Positions 52,753 to 61,849 of a stretch of DNA of 64,000 bases are shown here, piece after piece. The translations under genes and the position numbers were made by a program. This DNA comes from Geodermatophilus aquaeductus (GTDB lineage Bacteria; Actinomycetota; Actinomycetes; Mycobacteriales; Geodermatophilaceae). Numbering within the stretch: the stretch's first letter is position 1; each line of letters opens with the position of its first letter. The stretch spans positions 372,001 through 436,000 of the forward strand of contig NZ_FXTJ01000004.1 in assembly GCF_900182545.1 (NCBI RefSeq), in the 5' to 3' direction. The notes beneath the pieces were generated by a model that did not search any database, was not told the DNA's origin, and was given only the letters and a program-made list of their open reading frames with translations.

Positions 52753-54063
52753 ATGAGGGTGCCCGTTGCGCGGGAGATCGCCCCGGGCGTCCACCTGCTG
52801 CGCATGGGCCGGGGCGCCCTCGCCTCGAATGCCTACCTGGTCCGCTCCGAACCGGGCTGGGTGCTGATCGACTGCGCATGGGCCGGCAGCGCCACGGCGA
52901 TCAGGAGCGCTGCGGAGTCGCTGTTCGGGCCGGACACCCGCCCGGCGGCGATCCTGCTCACCCACATTCACCCCGACCACTCGGGCTCGGCCGGCGACCT
53001 CGGCCGCTCGTGGCAGGTGCCGGTGTACGTGCACGCCGCCGAGCTGCCGATGGCGCGGGGCGAGTACCTGCCCGGGTACGGCATGCCGCTGGACCGGTGG
53101 CTCGTCGTCCCGCTCATGCGCCTGCTCCCCCGGTCGACGCGACGGCGGATCACCGCAGCCGGCGACATCACCGACGTCGCCCGCGCCCTGGACCCGACGG
53201 CCGGCGTGCCGGGACTGCCGGGTTGGCAGGTCGTGCCCATGCCCGGGCACACCCCCGGCTCGGTCGCGTACCTGCGCGCCGACGACGGCGTCCTCGTCTC
53301 CGGAGACGCCGTCCTGACCGTGGACCTCAACTCGCTCTCGGGCGTGCTGCTCGGCCGGCAGGGACTCGCCGGCCCGCCGTGGTACACCACCTGGAACCGG
53401 CAGGCGGCCCAGCGCTCCATCTCCGCCCTGGCCGAGCTGGAAACCCGGGTCATCGCCCCCGGGCACGGCGATCCGCTCGCCCACGGGACAGCCGAGGCAC
53501 TGCACGCCCTCGCGCGCGCCGGCACTGGCCGCGGCGGACGGCGGACTGTCGACCGTCTCCTGGTGCCCCTGGGCGACCCCGGCGCCGCCCGGTACAGGCC
53601 GCCGCCCCGGCTGTACGCACGTCTGCAGTGGCTGGGGTTCGCCCTCACGCGACTGGGGCTCAGCCCTCGCTACGTGGTCACTCTCGAGGTGCCGGGACGC
53701 CGAAGCGGTGTGATCAGGCGGACCAGCGTCGTGCTGGCCGAACACGACGGCGCCGGCTACCTGGTCTCCCTCACCGGGGAGTCCGAGTGGGTCCGCAACG
53801 TACGAGCCGCCGGAGGCCGGGTCGTGCTGGGCCGCCGTGGGCAGCGACGGGCGGCCACGCTGGTCGAGGTGGCGCCCCAGGACCGGGCACCGGTGATCCG
53901 GTCCTGGCTGCTGCGGGCGCGGCGGCGCCCCGGCACCGCCGCCGTCAGTCGTGAGGCACGAGCGAACTTCGGCGTCGGCTCGGACCTCGACCTCGCCGAG
54001 ATCGCCGCGACGGCTGACCGGTTCCCCGTCTTCCGCGTCGTGCCGGCAGGGACGCCGAGCTGA
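52753..54063 (+). CDS. metallo-beta-lactamase-fold hydrolase fused to a nitroreductase (DDN) domain
   Basis: A 436-aa fusion. Residues about 5-245 are an MBL-fold hydrolase with the complete dinuclear site (His71, His73, Asp75, His76 in THIHPDH; PGHTPGS; SGDAV; APGHGD). Residues about 290-430 are a deazaflavin/F420-type nitroreductase-family domain ([39 protein letters not shown]). The second domain is homologous to the N-terminal half of the protein at 58821. GGAGGCGAC precedes ATG 52753. The combination suggests hydrolysis coupled to reduction of a common substrate or cofactor. Confidence 0.87.
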   Translation: MRVPVAREIAPGVHLLRMGRGALASNAYLVRSEPGWVLIDCAWAGSATAIRSAAESLFGPDTRPAAILLTHIHPDHSGSAGDLGRSWQVPVYVHAAELPMARGEYLPGYGMPLDRWLVVPLMRLLPRSTRRRITAAGDITDVARALDPTAGVPGLPGWQVVPMPGHTPGSVAYLRADDGVLVSGDAVLTVDLNSLSGVLLGRQGLAGPPWYTTWNRQAAQRSISALAELETRVIAPGHGDPLAHGTAEALHALARAGTGRGGRRTVDRLLVPLGDPGAARYRPPPRLYARLQWLGFALTRLGLSPRYVVTLEVPGRRSGVIRRTSVVLAEHDGAGYLVSLTGESEWVRNVRAAGGRVVLGRRGQRRAATLVEVAPQDRAPVIRSWLLRARRRPGTAAVSREARANFGVGSDLDLAEIAATADRFPVFRVVPAGTPS

Positions 54064-54296
54064 CCAGCCGGCCTCCCCGTGCAGTTCCCGCGCGTACGCT
54101 CGGCCGCCAAGAACACCGCCACTCCGCATGGGACCGCGATCCTGCGGTAGCCGCCCGGCCGTCTGCGCCGGCGACGCTGGTTCGGGCGGTCCCTGACCTT
54201 CGCCCCCTCTGTGCGGGTACTTCGCCGGTGGGGTCCCGCGCCACGGCTCCGTAGCGTCGCCGGTGTCAGAGCCCCTGCATGCGAGGTGGTGAGCTC

Positions 54297-54833
54297 GTGA
54301 TCCGCGCCCTGGTCGTCTACGAGTCCGTGTTCGGCGACGGCCGCGCGATCGCTCACGCGATCGCCGAGGGACTGTCGTCCTCGATCTCCGCTGACGTCGT
54401 CGCCGCGGCCGAGGCCCCGTCCGAGATCGGTCCGGACGTGGGGTTGCTCGTGGTCGGCGGCCCCAACCACGCGTTCGGCATGCCCCGGCCGTCCACCCGT
54501 GAAGGCGCGGCGAAGCAGTACGGCGCCGACATCCCCGACACCGGCGCCGGACTGCACGAGTGGCTGGGGACCGTGCGGATGCCGGCCGACGGGCTCGTGG
54601 CGGCCGCGTTCGACACCCGCGGCAGTGGCCACAGAATGCTGGCCAAGATGGACCACGCCTCCCGGACCGAGGAGAAGCTCCTCACCCGTCTCGGGGCACG
54701 CGTCGTCGCGCCGGCCGAGCACTTCTTCGTCGTCGACACGAAGGGTCCGCTCGTCGACGGCGAGGAGGACCGGGCGCGCGCCTGGGGTCGGACCCTCGCC
54801 GAGCTCGTCGCCTCCCGACCGCTGACACCCTGA
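54297..54833 (+). CDS. flavodoxin-domain protein
   Basis: A 178-aa flavodoxin-like protein. The FMN phosphate loop (VVYESVFGDGRAIAHAIAEG) and the second loop (VGGPNHAFGMPRPSTR) are visible, and the late MDHASRTEEKLLTRLGA block is shared almost exactly with the protein at 61850. It probably carries FMN as an electron shuttle or quinone reductase. GTG 54297 is preferred over ATG 54279, because it gives the same N-terminus as the paralogue. Confidence 0.85.
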   Translation: MIRALVVYESVFGDGRAIAHAIAEGLSSSISADVVAAAEAPSEIGPDVGLLVVGGPNHAFGMPRPSTREGAAKQYGADIPDTGAGLHEWLGTVRMPADGLVAAAFDTRGSGHRMLAKMDHASRTEEKLLTRLGARVVAPAEHFFVVDTKGPLVDGEEDRARAWGRTLAELVASRPLTP

Positions 54834-54928
54834 GCGAGAACGCCCATCGGTGGCCTCCACACCCGCAAGGTGCCCGACCACCGAGAGCTCGCTGAGGGCC
54901 CCGTGACCGCGAGCCCGGACGATCCCCG

Positions 54929-55458
54929 ATGAGGTCCTCCGCCGCGCGACGACGGGCAACGCTCGCCGCGCCGGCTGCCGTTCCGCTGACCATGACGGCG
55001 GTCTTCGCGCGGCTGGGCCGACGGCTGTCACCGCGGGTCGCCTACGCAGCCGGCTTCGCCGTCTACTGGGCCTGCTGGTGCGCCGCCTTCCCGCTGTGGG
55101 TGCTCGGACCGCAGGGGGTGCGCCGGGCACTCCGCAGCGGCCGCCTGCCGGGTCCGGTCGACGTCGCGCTGTTGGCGTTCCCGGTGGCCGGCGCGGTCGG
55201 CGCGGAGCTGCTGCCGCACCGCCGCCTGGTCGACCTACGAGTCGCTGCGGTCATGCTCGGCACCGCCGCGGTCAACGCCGTCGGCGAGGAACTGCTGTGG
55301 CGCGGCACCTTCCTCGACCAGTTCCGCGGCGACCTGCTCCGTGGGGCGCTGTGGCCGCTGACCGGCTTCACCGTCTGGCACCTGGCCCCGCAGCTCGTCC
55401 TGCCGTCTTCCCGCGGGCGCGCCGGGTTCCTGCTCGGCGCGGCCGTCGTGGGGGGAGC
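54929..55458 (+). pseudogene. C-terminally truncated CPBP-family membrane protein
   Basis: About 176 codons of a CPBP intramembrane protease, with the intact first motif VGEELLWRG (EExxxR) and the second VWHLAPQLVL, stop matching the family after LLGAAVVGGA. From 55459 the frame enters the antisense of an HhH-GPD gene fragment and runs to a stop at 55696. The last two helices and third catalytic motif are missing, so it is probably non-functional. Confidence 0.65.
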
Positions 55459-55591
55459 CAGCCGCGGGCCGGCGAAGGCCCGCTCCATCGGGAACTGCTG
55501 GTCGAACAGCATGCCCAGCAGCAGTGCGAGCGGGTCGCGGCCGAGCAGCTCGTCAGCCGCCGGGCTCCTGGACGATGCGGAGCTGCGGCAT
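55459..55591 (-). pseudogene. N-terminal fragment of an HhH-GPD-type DNA repair protein (copy 1)
   Basis: From ATG 55591-55589 the sequence reads MPQLRIVQEP, then after a one-base shift ADELLGRDPLALLLGMLFDQ and ERAFAGPRL. This is the start of the HhH-GPD-type base-excision protein family known in actinobacteria. It carries a frameshift and stops at the junction with the truncated CPBP gene; no glycosylase core follows. Confidence 0.6.
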
Positions 55592-55782
55592 CCGGGCAGT
55601 GTGCCCGCACGTGGGCGGCCTGGGTGTGATCCGAAGGCCGCCGGTCGCGAGGCCATCCAGACCCGTGTTCTGCTGGTCAGCAGCGGTCATGCCTGAATGC
55701 GGGCGCGTCGCGGATCGACGTGACCCCCTCCGCGGCGGCCATGTCGCCGTCGACGGGATCGTCAGGCCGGAGATCGTCGGGT

Positions 55783-56517
55783 TCAGGCCGAGTCCGTGTG
55801 CTGAACCTCGTCGACGAGGTCCCCGGCGATCTCGCGCAGCTTCCGGTTGGTGTCCTGGGACTGCGCGGACAGCATGTCGAAGGCGGCGTCGGCCGTGATC
55901 CGGTGCCGGCCCATCAGGATGCCCTTCGCCTGGTCGATGACGGCCCGGGACTGCAGCGCGCGCTGCAGGTTGGCCGCCAGGGTGGCGGTGCTGGCGTAGA
56001 CGCCGGCGTTCGCGACGGCGACCGCCGCGTAGCTGGCGAAGGCCGTGGCGAGTTCCTGCGTCGCGGCGTCGAAAGAGCCGTCGGCGGTGCCGTAGATGTT
56101 CAGCGCGCCGATCGTCTGGCGGGCCACCGGCAGCCCGATCGACATGGTGTGGGTGATCCCGCGCCGGGCGGCGACCCGGCTGAAATCGGGATAGGTCGGA
56201 TCCGCGGCGGTGTCCTCGATGGTGACGGTGGCGCCGGAGAGCGCGGCGTCCATGCACGGGCCGAACCCGGCCTCGTACTGGCGCTCGTCCAGCTGAGCGG
56301 ACAGTGCCCCTGTGAAGGCCACGCTGGTGACGTGCCCGTCGTCCATCAGGGTGACCGAGACATCGGCGGCGCCGGTGATCGTCTGTTTGGCCAGCTCGGC
56401 CACCCGGCCGAGGGTCTCGGACAGCTGCTGCTCACTGAGCATGATCTTGCTCAGCTCGGCGAAGGCGACCCGTGGGTCCAGCGGTGGATCGGATCCGCCG
56501 GTGTGGGCGGTGGACAT
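55783..56517 (-). CDS. GAF-ANTAR regulator
   Basis: A 244-aa protein. A GAF sensor domain (about 20-160, including QYEAGFGPCMDAALSG and GALNIYGT) is followed by an ANTAR RNA-binding domain (about 175-235, VIDQAKGILMGRHRITADAA). ANTAR proteins act as antiterminators on two-hexaloop RNA. The GAF ligand is unknown. ATG 56517-56515 has GGGAG 6 bp upstream. No target RNA was recognised nearby. Confidence 0.9.
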   Translation of the reverse strand: MSTAHTGGSDPPLDPRVAFAELSKIMLSEQQLSETLGRVAELAKQTITGAADVSVTLMDDGHVTSVAFTGALSAQLDERQYEAGFGPCMDAALSGATVTIEDTAADPTYPDFSRVAARRGITHTMSIGLPVARQTIGALNIYGTADGSFDAATQELATAFASYAAVAVANAGVYASTATLAANLQRALQSRAVIDQAKGILMGRHRITADAAFDMLSAQSQDTNRKLREIAGDLVDEVQHTDSA

Positions 56518-56974
56518 GGTGGGCTCCCGCTGCGGGGAGGGCTGCGGGGTCCGACCTCGCGACAGTCCTGGAAGACGGCGCCGTCGGCCGATCACGAGCG
56601 AAGGGCCGCGACGAGAACCGGGAAGGGGCTGCTGCGCCCGCCCGGAGCCGGTCGTCGGGAACGGCGCCAACTCACCGAATGCGTGGGACCGACTGGTCGG
56701 CTTCGACGCTACTCGCCGATGCGGTGCCCGGGGCGGACCGCGACGTCCACGCCCGCCGCCCGCAGCAGCCGGTCGAGGGCGGCCGCAGCCCCGATGCGGC
56801 CGCGGGCCGCCAGGACGGGGATAGTGGACTCTGCCGCTTCGCCTCTGGCAGCGGAGGCGCGGTCGAGGGCCGGGGCCGAGCAGAAGCCAGGGACGGCCCT
56901 CCCGCCGGCGGGCTCAGTGCCGGATGGACCGCACCGACAGCCCTCGACGCAGGCACCGTTCCGAAGGAGCCACG
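56518..56974. other. gene-poor stretch with a possible C-terminal remnant
   Basis: No complete gene. On the minus strand about 56709-56850 encodes ESTIPVLAARGRIGAA and LDRLLRAAGVDVAVRPGHR before a stop, which looks like the tail of a lost gene of unknown family. The rest appears non-coding. Confidence 0.35.
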
Positions 56975-57259
56975 GTGCCCGCCTCAGCCGCACCCGCCTG
57001 CGGGCTCACCCTCGTGGCCTGGCGGATGGCGGACCTGACATCACCCGAGCTGTGGTGGCGATACATCGGTCTGGGCGGGAACCTCGTCCCCGACGCGCTC
57101 GCCGACTACCTGGCCGGGACCGCACGATGGCCGGCCGTCGAGCACAACGTCCTCGCTCAGGTGCTCAACGAGCGCCTGTGGGACCTGGGATGTCCCACCC
57201 TCGTTCCGTACCGCCCTCCGAAGAGCCGCATGCACGGAACCCGCCGGGCGCCAGGCTGA
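56975..57259 (+). CDS. hypothetical 94-aa protein
   Basis: A 94-aa soluble protein, with GTG 56975 preceded by AAGGAG at 5 bp. The core SPELWWRYIGLGGNLVPDAL, then WPAVEHNVLAQVLNERLWDL, is strongly helical and looks like a small conserved actinobacterial protein, but I cannot name a family or role. Confidence 0.65.
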   Translation: MPASAAPACGLTLVAWRMADLTSPELWWRYIGLGGNLVPDALADYLAGTARWPAVEHNVLAQVLNERLWDLGCPTLVPYRPPKSRMHGTRRAPG

Positions 57260-57404
57260 TACATCGGCCAGGACCGTCAGACTCGCGATCCAGACGTGCG
57301 GACGCCTGGCGCCGACGGCGACCGAACCGGTCGAGTGCGACGACCGATCACGCACACGCAGGTGACGTGACAGTCCCCTCCGCGACGTTCCCCACTGCTT
57401 CGGT

Positions 57405-57506
57405 GACCCATGTGCTGATCCAGCAGCATCCCGAGCAGTAGGCGAGCGGGTGGCGGCCGAGCATCTCGTCGGTGGCGGCATCCTGGCTGAGGGTCAGGAT
57501 CGGCAC
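57405..57506 (-). pseudogene. N-terminal fragment of an HhH-GPD-type DNA repair protein (copy 2)
   Basis: PILTLSQDAATDEMLGRHPL is followed, after a frame shift, by LLGMLLDQHMG. This corresponds to copy 1 at 55459-55591 (ADELLGRDPL ... LLGMLFDQ). It is again cut off just after the conserved LLGMLxDQ helix and lacks the catalytic core. Confidence 0.55.
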
Positions 57507-57600
57507 ACCGGAGATGCTGCCGTCCAGCACGTCCTTGGCGCTCGCCGGGCCGCGGCACCCAGCGGCCGCTGCGTCGGTCGATCTGCCCGCCACCACCTGT

Positions 57601-57628
57601 TGCACAGTCGTCAAGCAGTTGTATAGCG
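57601..57628 (+). promoter_or_regulatory. promoter of a leaderless toxin-antitoxin transcript
   Basis: TTGCAC (57601-57606), a 16-bp spacer and TATAGC (57623-57628) resemble a vegetative promoter. The expected start site, 7 bp after the -10 element, coincides with GTG 57636, so the antitoxin mRNA is probably leaderless. There is no usable ribosome site. Confidence 0.55.
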
Positions 57629-57635
57629 TCGGAGC

Positions 57636-57836
57636 GTGACCAGGACCATCGGGTTCCGTCCGACCGATGAGGACGAGCGGATCATCCGCGAGGCGATGCG
57701 GGACGACGAGCGAACGGCCGACGTCATCCGCCGCGCGCTCCGCCTCCTGGACCGTGAGGCGTGGCTGGCGCGAGCGCGGGCCGACGCCGAGCGGCTGGCG
57801 GACGAAGACTTGTCCGGCGAGGCCGACGCCTGGTGA
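57636..57836 (+). CDS. antitoxin, ribbon-helix-helix type
   Basis: A 66-aa acidic protein whose N-terminus ([20 protein letters not shown], then [15 protein letters not shown]) fits a ribbon-helix-helix antitoxin, with a charged C-terminal helix that would bind the toxin. It overlaps the toxin start by 4 bp. It would autoregulate the promoter at 57601-57628. Confidence 0.82.
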   Translation: MTRTIGFRPTDEDERIIREAMRDDERTADVIRRALRLLDREAWLARARADAERLADEDLSGEADAW

Positions 57837-58150
57837 TCCGCGGGGCCGTCTACCGGGTCGACCTCGGCGAGGCACGTCGTGGGTCCGAACAACGCGGCCG
57901 GCGCTACGGCCTGGTCCTGAGCCCGACCGAGATGGCCTGGAGCGTCGCCACCATCGTTCCGACGTCGACGCAGGCACAGCCGACGGTCTTCCGGCCCGAG
58001 ATCGAGTTGGGCGGAGTGCCCACCCGGTTTCTCGTCGATCAGCTACGCAGCATCGACGTGCGGTTCATCCACGGAGAGCCCGCCTACTTCCTCCATCGCG
58101 ACGAACTGGAGGAGGTAGAGCTCACTGTCACCCGGTACCTCGGCCTCTGA
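57833..58150 (+). CDS. MazF/PemK-type endoribonuclease toxin
   Basis: A 105-aa PemK/MazF-like toxin. The opening [20 protein letters not shown], then [11 protein letters not shown], the central [20 protein letters not shown] and the C-terminal [13 protein letters not shown] match the family's SH3-like barrel. GTG 57833 lies in the antitoxin stop (GTGA). Cleavage specificity is unknown. Confidence 0.88.
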   Translation: MIRGAVYRVDLGEARRGSEQRGRRYGLVLSPTEMAWSVATIVPTSTQAQPTVFRPEIELGGVPTRFLVDQLRSIDVRFIHGEPAYFLHRDELEEVELTVTRYLGL

Positions 58151-58459
58151 TCCCCGCGGCTGCACCCCCGGGGACAGGGAGAGCCTGCTACGCGTCGGGC
58201 TGCTCCTCGATCGCCGCGAGCCGGGCCGTCAGCCGCTCGGGCCGGTCCTGTCACAACCGCTCGGTCTCCGGCGCGTCGCCGGCTCGCCGTCGAGAGCAAG
58301 CCCGCGGCGGCCGCCCCGCTGGACCGGCGCAGCGGTTCGGGCGCCCCGTGACGTCGCCACTGCCGGCACTCCCGACGGTCCATGCGGTGCTGCACGTTGC
58401 GCAGGGAGGGGTCCGTCCACGCGCCGGTCCTCCTCCGGCCCGCAGCCCGGGGACGCACC
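58151..58459. other. gene-free stretch
   Basis: About 310 bp downstream of the toxin gene. No gene, RNA or strong hairpin could be supported. Confidence 0.35.
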
Positions 58460-58666
58460 TCAGCGGACGAGGTCTCTGCGGAGGTCGTCGGCCCAGGCGC
58501 GGTAGATCCCGAGCATCGTCGCGAGTACGTGGTCACAGAGATCGTCGAGCCGGTCTGGGGCGCGCGCGAGCTCCATGCACAGCCGCTGGAGGCTTCCGTC
58601 GAGAGTGGTACCGCGTCGTTCGACGAGGCCGTCCCTCGACGCGGCGGTCAACTGGCTGCACGCCAT
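58460..58666 (-). CDS. possible small protein or gene remnant
   Basis: A 68-codon frame from ATG 58666-58664 with coding-like third positions (LVERRGTTLDGSLQRLCMEL, then a helix LCDHVLATMLGIYRAWADDL). No ribosome site precedes the ATG and the frame is open further upstream without family resemblance, so the N-terminus may be lost. No family recognised. Confidence 0.35.
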   Translation of the reverse strand: MACSQLTAASRDGLVERRGTTLDGSLQRLCMELARAPDRLDDLCDHVLATMLGIYRAWADDLRRDLVR

Positions 58667-58820
58667 CAGTGCCGCGGTCGGCCTGGCCGTTGCCCTCGGC
58701 CCCGTCCGGGCCGGCGTCGGCCACCGGACGACACGGGTCTGACCCCCACGCCGGCCGTCACCGGTCCCGCCCTCGGGACCGGTGACCGCCGGCGCCCCCG
58801 GGACCTGCTCCCCATCGGGC

Positions 58821-59741
58821 TCAGCCACCCGGCGTCCCGTCCGCGACCTCGCCGAGCGCGCTCGCGAGCCGGTCCCGCGCCTCGGCGGCGACGGGACGCA
58901 GCGCGGCCTGCCGGGTCAGCGTGACCATCACGTCGGGATCCATCGCGGAGATCCGGGTGACGCCGTCCGCGTCGACCCGGACGACGACGTTGCAGGGCAG
59001 CAGCAGGCCGATGTCGGGCTCGGCCTGCAGCGCCCGGTGCGCCAGCGGCGGGTTGCAGGCGCCCAGGATGACCTGCGGGGGCACCTCCACCCCGATCTTC
59101 GCCCGTAGGGTGGCCGCGACGTCGATCTCGGTCAGCACGCCGAAGCCCTGCGCCGCCAACGCGGCACGGGTCCGCGTCAGCGCCTCCTCGAAGGGGAGGC
59201 CGACCTCCACCGACATCCCGTACGAACGTCCGTCCCCGCCCGCGGCCGTGGCATCCGGCGGCCGGCGCGCGCCGATCCGGAAGACGGGGTAGGACGCCGC
59301 GATCCGCTCGAACTCCACGAGCGGGGCCCGCCGGTCGACCGGGAGGTGCGCCCGGGCGCCCGGGGCGAGCTCGAGGTAGCGGCGCAGGACCGGCGCCCGG
59401 TGGGCCGGCTCGACCTCCTCGAGGACGACCTCCTCCCGACCCCGGTGCCGGAGCGCGGCCCGGCCCCCGGCGGCCCGGACGTTGCGCACCCAGTTGGTGT
59501 CCTCCCCGAGCATCGAGACCAGGTAGCGCTCGCCGTCGAGGTCGGCGACCACCACGGGGAGGGTCACCGTGCGGCCGGTCCGCCGGCCGGCGACCTCCAG
59601 GACGACGACCCGAGACGGGCCGATGCCGCGTGCGGCCAGGGCCGCCTGCGCGCGGTTGAGTGCCCTGGCCGTCCCGTGCGGCCGTCTCCCCTCGTACAGC
59701 CGGCGCCGCCAGTGCCCACCCGTGCTCCGTGTGTCGGTCAT
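58821..59741 (-). CDS. nitroreductase (DDN)-domain protein fused to DUF302
   Basis: A 306-aa fusion. Residues about 25-155 are a deazaflavin/F420-type nitroreductase-family domain ([42 protein letters not shown]), homologous to the C-terminal part of the MBL fusion at 52753. Residues about 175-300 are a DUF302 domain ([42 protein letters not shown]) with its conserved Cys. ATG 59741 lies 64 bp after the alcohol dehydrogenase stop, so they may be cotranscribed. Confidence 0.87.
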   Translation of the reverse strand: MTDTRSTGGHWRRRLYEGRRPHGTARALNRAQAALAARGIGPSRVVVLEVAGRRTGRTVTLPVVVADLDGERYLVSMLGEDTNWVRNVRAAGGRAALRHRGREEVVLEEVEPAHRAPVLRRYLELAPGARAHLPVDRRAPLVEFERIAASYPVFRIGARRPPDATAAGGDGRSYGMSVEVGLPFEEALTRTRAALAAQGFGVLTEIDVAATLRAKIGVEVPPQVILGACNPPLAHRALQAEPDIGLLLPCNVVVRVDADGVTRISAMDPDVMVTLTRQAALRPVAAEARDRLASALGEVADGTPGG

Positions 59742-59805
59742 GTCCGCTCCTCCCTCGTCCGGCCGTGCGGGACCCGTCCGGACGAGCGGGTCCCGCGCGG
59801 GGTTG

Positions 59806-60840
59806 TCAGCGCAGGACGGCGACCTTGAGCGCGCCGGAGGCCACCGGGTCCGCGAACAGGTCGTAGGCCGCGGGCACCTCGTCGAAGCCGAACCGGTGGG
59901 TGACGATCCGGCCGGCGTCGAGCTTCCCGGCCTGCAGCATCCGCAGCAGCATCGGCGTGGTCCACGTGTCGACCAGGCCGGTGGTGATGGTGAGGTCGCG
60001 GATCCACAGGTCCTCGAGGTGCAGCGTCGTCGGCTTGCCGTGCACGCCGATGTTGGCCACCCGGCCGCCCGGCCGGACCACGTCCACGGCGAGGTCGAAC
60101 GTCGCCGGGATGCCGACCGCCTCGATGCCGACGTCGGCCCCCAGTCCGTCGGTCAGCTGCCGCACGGTGCCGACGACGTCGTCGTCGGACGACAGCACGA
60201 GGTCGGCACCCAGCGCGGTCGCCGCGGCCCGCCGCGCCTCCACCGGGTCGACGACGACGATCCGCTCCGGGGTGTAGAGGCCGGCGGTCATCACCGCGGC
60301 CAGACCGATCGGGCCCGCGCCGACGATCACCACGGTGTCGCCCGGCCGCACCCCGCCGTTGAGCGCGCCGACCTCGTAGGAGGTGGGCAGGATGTCGGCG
60401 AGCATCAGCGCCGCCTCGTCGGACACGCCCTCCGGCAGGCGGTGGACCGAGCCGTCGGCGAACGGCACGCGCACCGCCTCGGCCTGCACGCCGTGCGTGG
60501 TGTGCCCGAGGATCCAGCCGGCAGCCTGGCACTGCCCGTACCGGGCCTCTCGGCAGTACCGGCAGCGGCCGCACGCGGTGATGCACGAGATCAGCACCCG
60601 GTCGCCGGGTCGGACGGTCCGTACGCCGGGACCCACCTCCGTCACGGTGCCGACAGCCTCGTGCCCGAGGACCGTGCCCGGGGACACCTCCGGCACGTCC
60701 CCCTTGAGGATGTGCAGATCGGTGCCGCAGATGGTGAAGCCGTCGACCCGCACGACGGCGTCCTCGGGGTCCTCGATGCGCGGATCAGGGACGACCTCCC
60801 ACGACCGCTTGCCGGGACCGTGGTAGACGAGCGCCTCCAT
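59806..60840 (-). CDS. zinc-dependent alcohol dehydrogenase
   Basis: A 344-aa medium-chain dehydrogenase. The catalytic zinc ligands are Cys38 (TICGTDLH), His60/Glu61 (GHEAVG) and a later Asp/Glu. The four-Cys structural zinc lobe lies in [19 protein letters not shown], and the NAD(P) site in [18 protein letters not shown] 60840-60838 follows GGGAGGAGAGG. It resembles broad-substrate alcohol and formaldehyde-type dehydrogenases of stress clusters. Confidence 0.92.
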   Translation of the reverse strand: MEALVYHGPGKRSWEVVPDPRIEDPEDAVVRVDGFTICGTDLHILKGDVPEVSPGTVLGHEAVGTVTEVGPGVRTVRPGDRVLISCITACGRCRYCREARYGQCQAAGWILGHTTHGVQAEAVRVPFADGSVHRLPEGVSDEAALMLADILPTSYEVGALNGGVRPGDTVVIVGAGPIGLAAVMTAGLYTPERIVVVDPVEARRAAATALGADLVLSSDDDVVGTVRQLTDGLGADVGIEAVGIPATFDLAVDVVRPGGRVANIGVHGKPTTLHLEDLWIRDLTITTGLVDTWTTPMLLRMLQAGKLDAGRIVTHRFGFDEVPAAYDLFADPVASGALKVAVLR

Positions 60841-61099
60841 GACCTCTCCTCCCGCTGTCGGAGGACCCAGTCCAACGGTGGGCACGCGAACGGCCGGAGT
60901 GCCGAACGTCCCGCGCGGCAGGGACCGCCGCCCCGGTCCGCCTGCGCACGTGCCCGCACGGGCCCTCCGGCACCAACGTGTCGGGGTCCCCGGTCCCCGT
61001 CCGCAGAGGTCTCCCGCCCCCTCCCACGAACAACGGACCGGACGACGCTCGACGGCACCGAGCCGCACGAGCCCGGGTCCAGGCGCTGAGGAGCTCGCC

Positions 61100-61474
61100 A
61101 TGTCGTCCACGGTCCGCAACGCGATCGCCACCGTCCTGGTCGCGGCGATCGTCGTCCCCTACATCGGCTACCTGATCTGGGGCGAGATGCCCTTCCTTAA
61201 GGATCCCCGGGGGATGGGTGCCACCGGCTTGATCCTGGGGCTGGCAGCGGCGGCCGTCGTCGGCCGCGCGGCCTTCGACTCAGGTCCGGCCCACCGGGCG
61301 GCTCTCACCTCCGGCGTCGCCGCCCTGGCCCTCGGGATCGCGACCGTCTGGGTGGAGACGAGCGAGACCCTGCTCGCCGTCTTCATCGCGGCCATCGCCT
61401 TGACCTGGGTGCTCGGCGAGATCGCGGCCACCCGCACCGCCGAGCACGCCGGCCGGCCGCTGGCCATGCGCTGA
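61100..61474 (+). CDS. hypothetical four-helix membrane protein
   Basis: A 124-aa protein with four hydrophobic segments (about 8-28, 40-56, 66-82, 88-108). ATG 61100 is preceded by GAGGAG at 6 bp. No family recognised. Its stop overlaps the next start (TGATG), giving a two-gene membrane operon. Confidence 0.72.
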   Translation: MSSTVRNAIATVLVAAIVVPYIGYLIWGEMPFLKDPRGMGATGLILGLAAAAVVGRAAFDSGPAHRAALTSGVAALALGIATVWVETSETLLAVFIAAIALTWVLGEIAATRTAEHAGRPLAMR

Positions 61475-61731
61475 TGCCGACCCTCTGGCGGTCCCCCGGC
61501 GACCTCCCGCCCCGCGGGAGGCTGCTCCGGTGGGCGGACCTGAGCCGTCGGCAGCGGAGACTGCTGACGGTGCTCGGGGCGGCCCAACTGTCGCTGGCGG
61601 TCGCCGCCTGGACCGACCTGGCGCGGCGTCGCCCCGACCAGATGCGGGGGCGCAGGGCGGTCTGGGCTGCAGTCATCGCCGTGAACTGGGTCGGTCCCCT
61701 GGCCTGGTTCCGGTGGGGCCGGCGCCCCTGA
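61474..61731 (+). CDS. small PLDc_N-like membrane protein
   Basis: An 85-aa protein with two hydrophobic segments (about 28-48 and 62-80), ending NWVGPLAWFRWGRRP, which is the typical tail of phospholipase-D-nuclease N-terminal-like small membrane proteins. It is translationally coupled to the preceding gene. Function unknown. Confidence 0.65.
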   Translation: MPTLWRSPGDLPPRGRLLRWADLSRRQRRLLTVLGAAQLSLAVAAWTDLARRRPDQMRGRRAVWAAVIAVNWVGPLAWFRWGRRP

Positions 61732-61849
61732 TCCGCCCCGCCCGCATCGACCTCCGCCCTCCCCGCGGGGGTCCTCCGCCCGTGATCTCGAGTCCTCGGC
61801 GGCTCCCATGGTGGACACGTCGAGCACCCGAAACCGGAGAGGAAGCCTG

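Noticed and set aside
54929-55696. full 255-aa CPBP reading frame as an intact gene
   Set aside because: Residues after about 176 are the antisense of an HhH-GPD fragment, so the C-terminus is not native.
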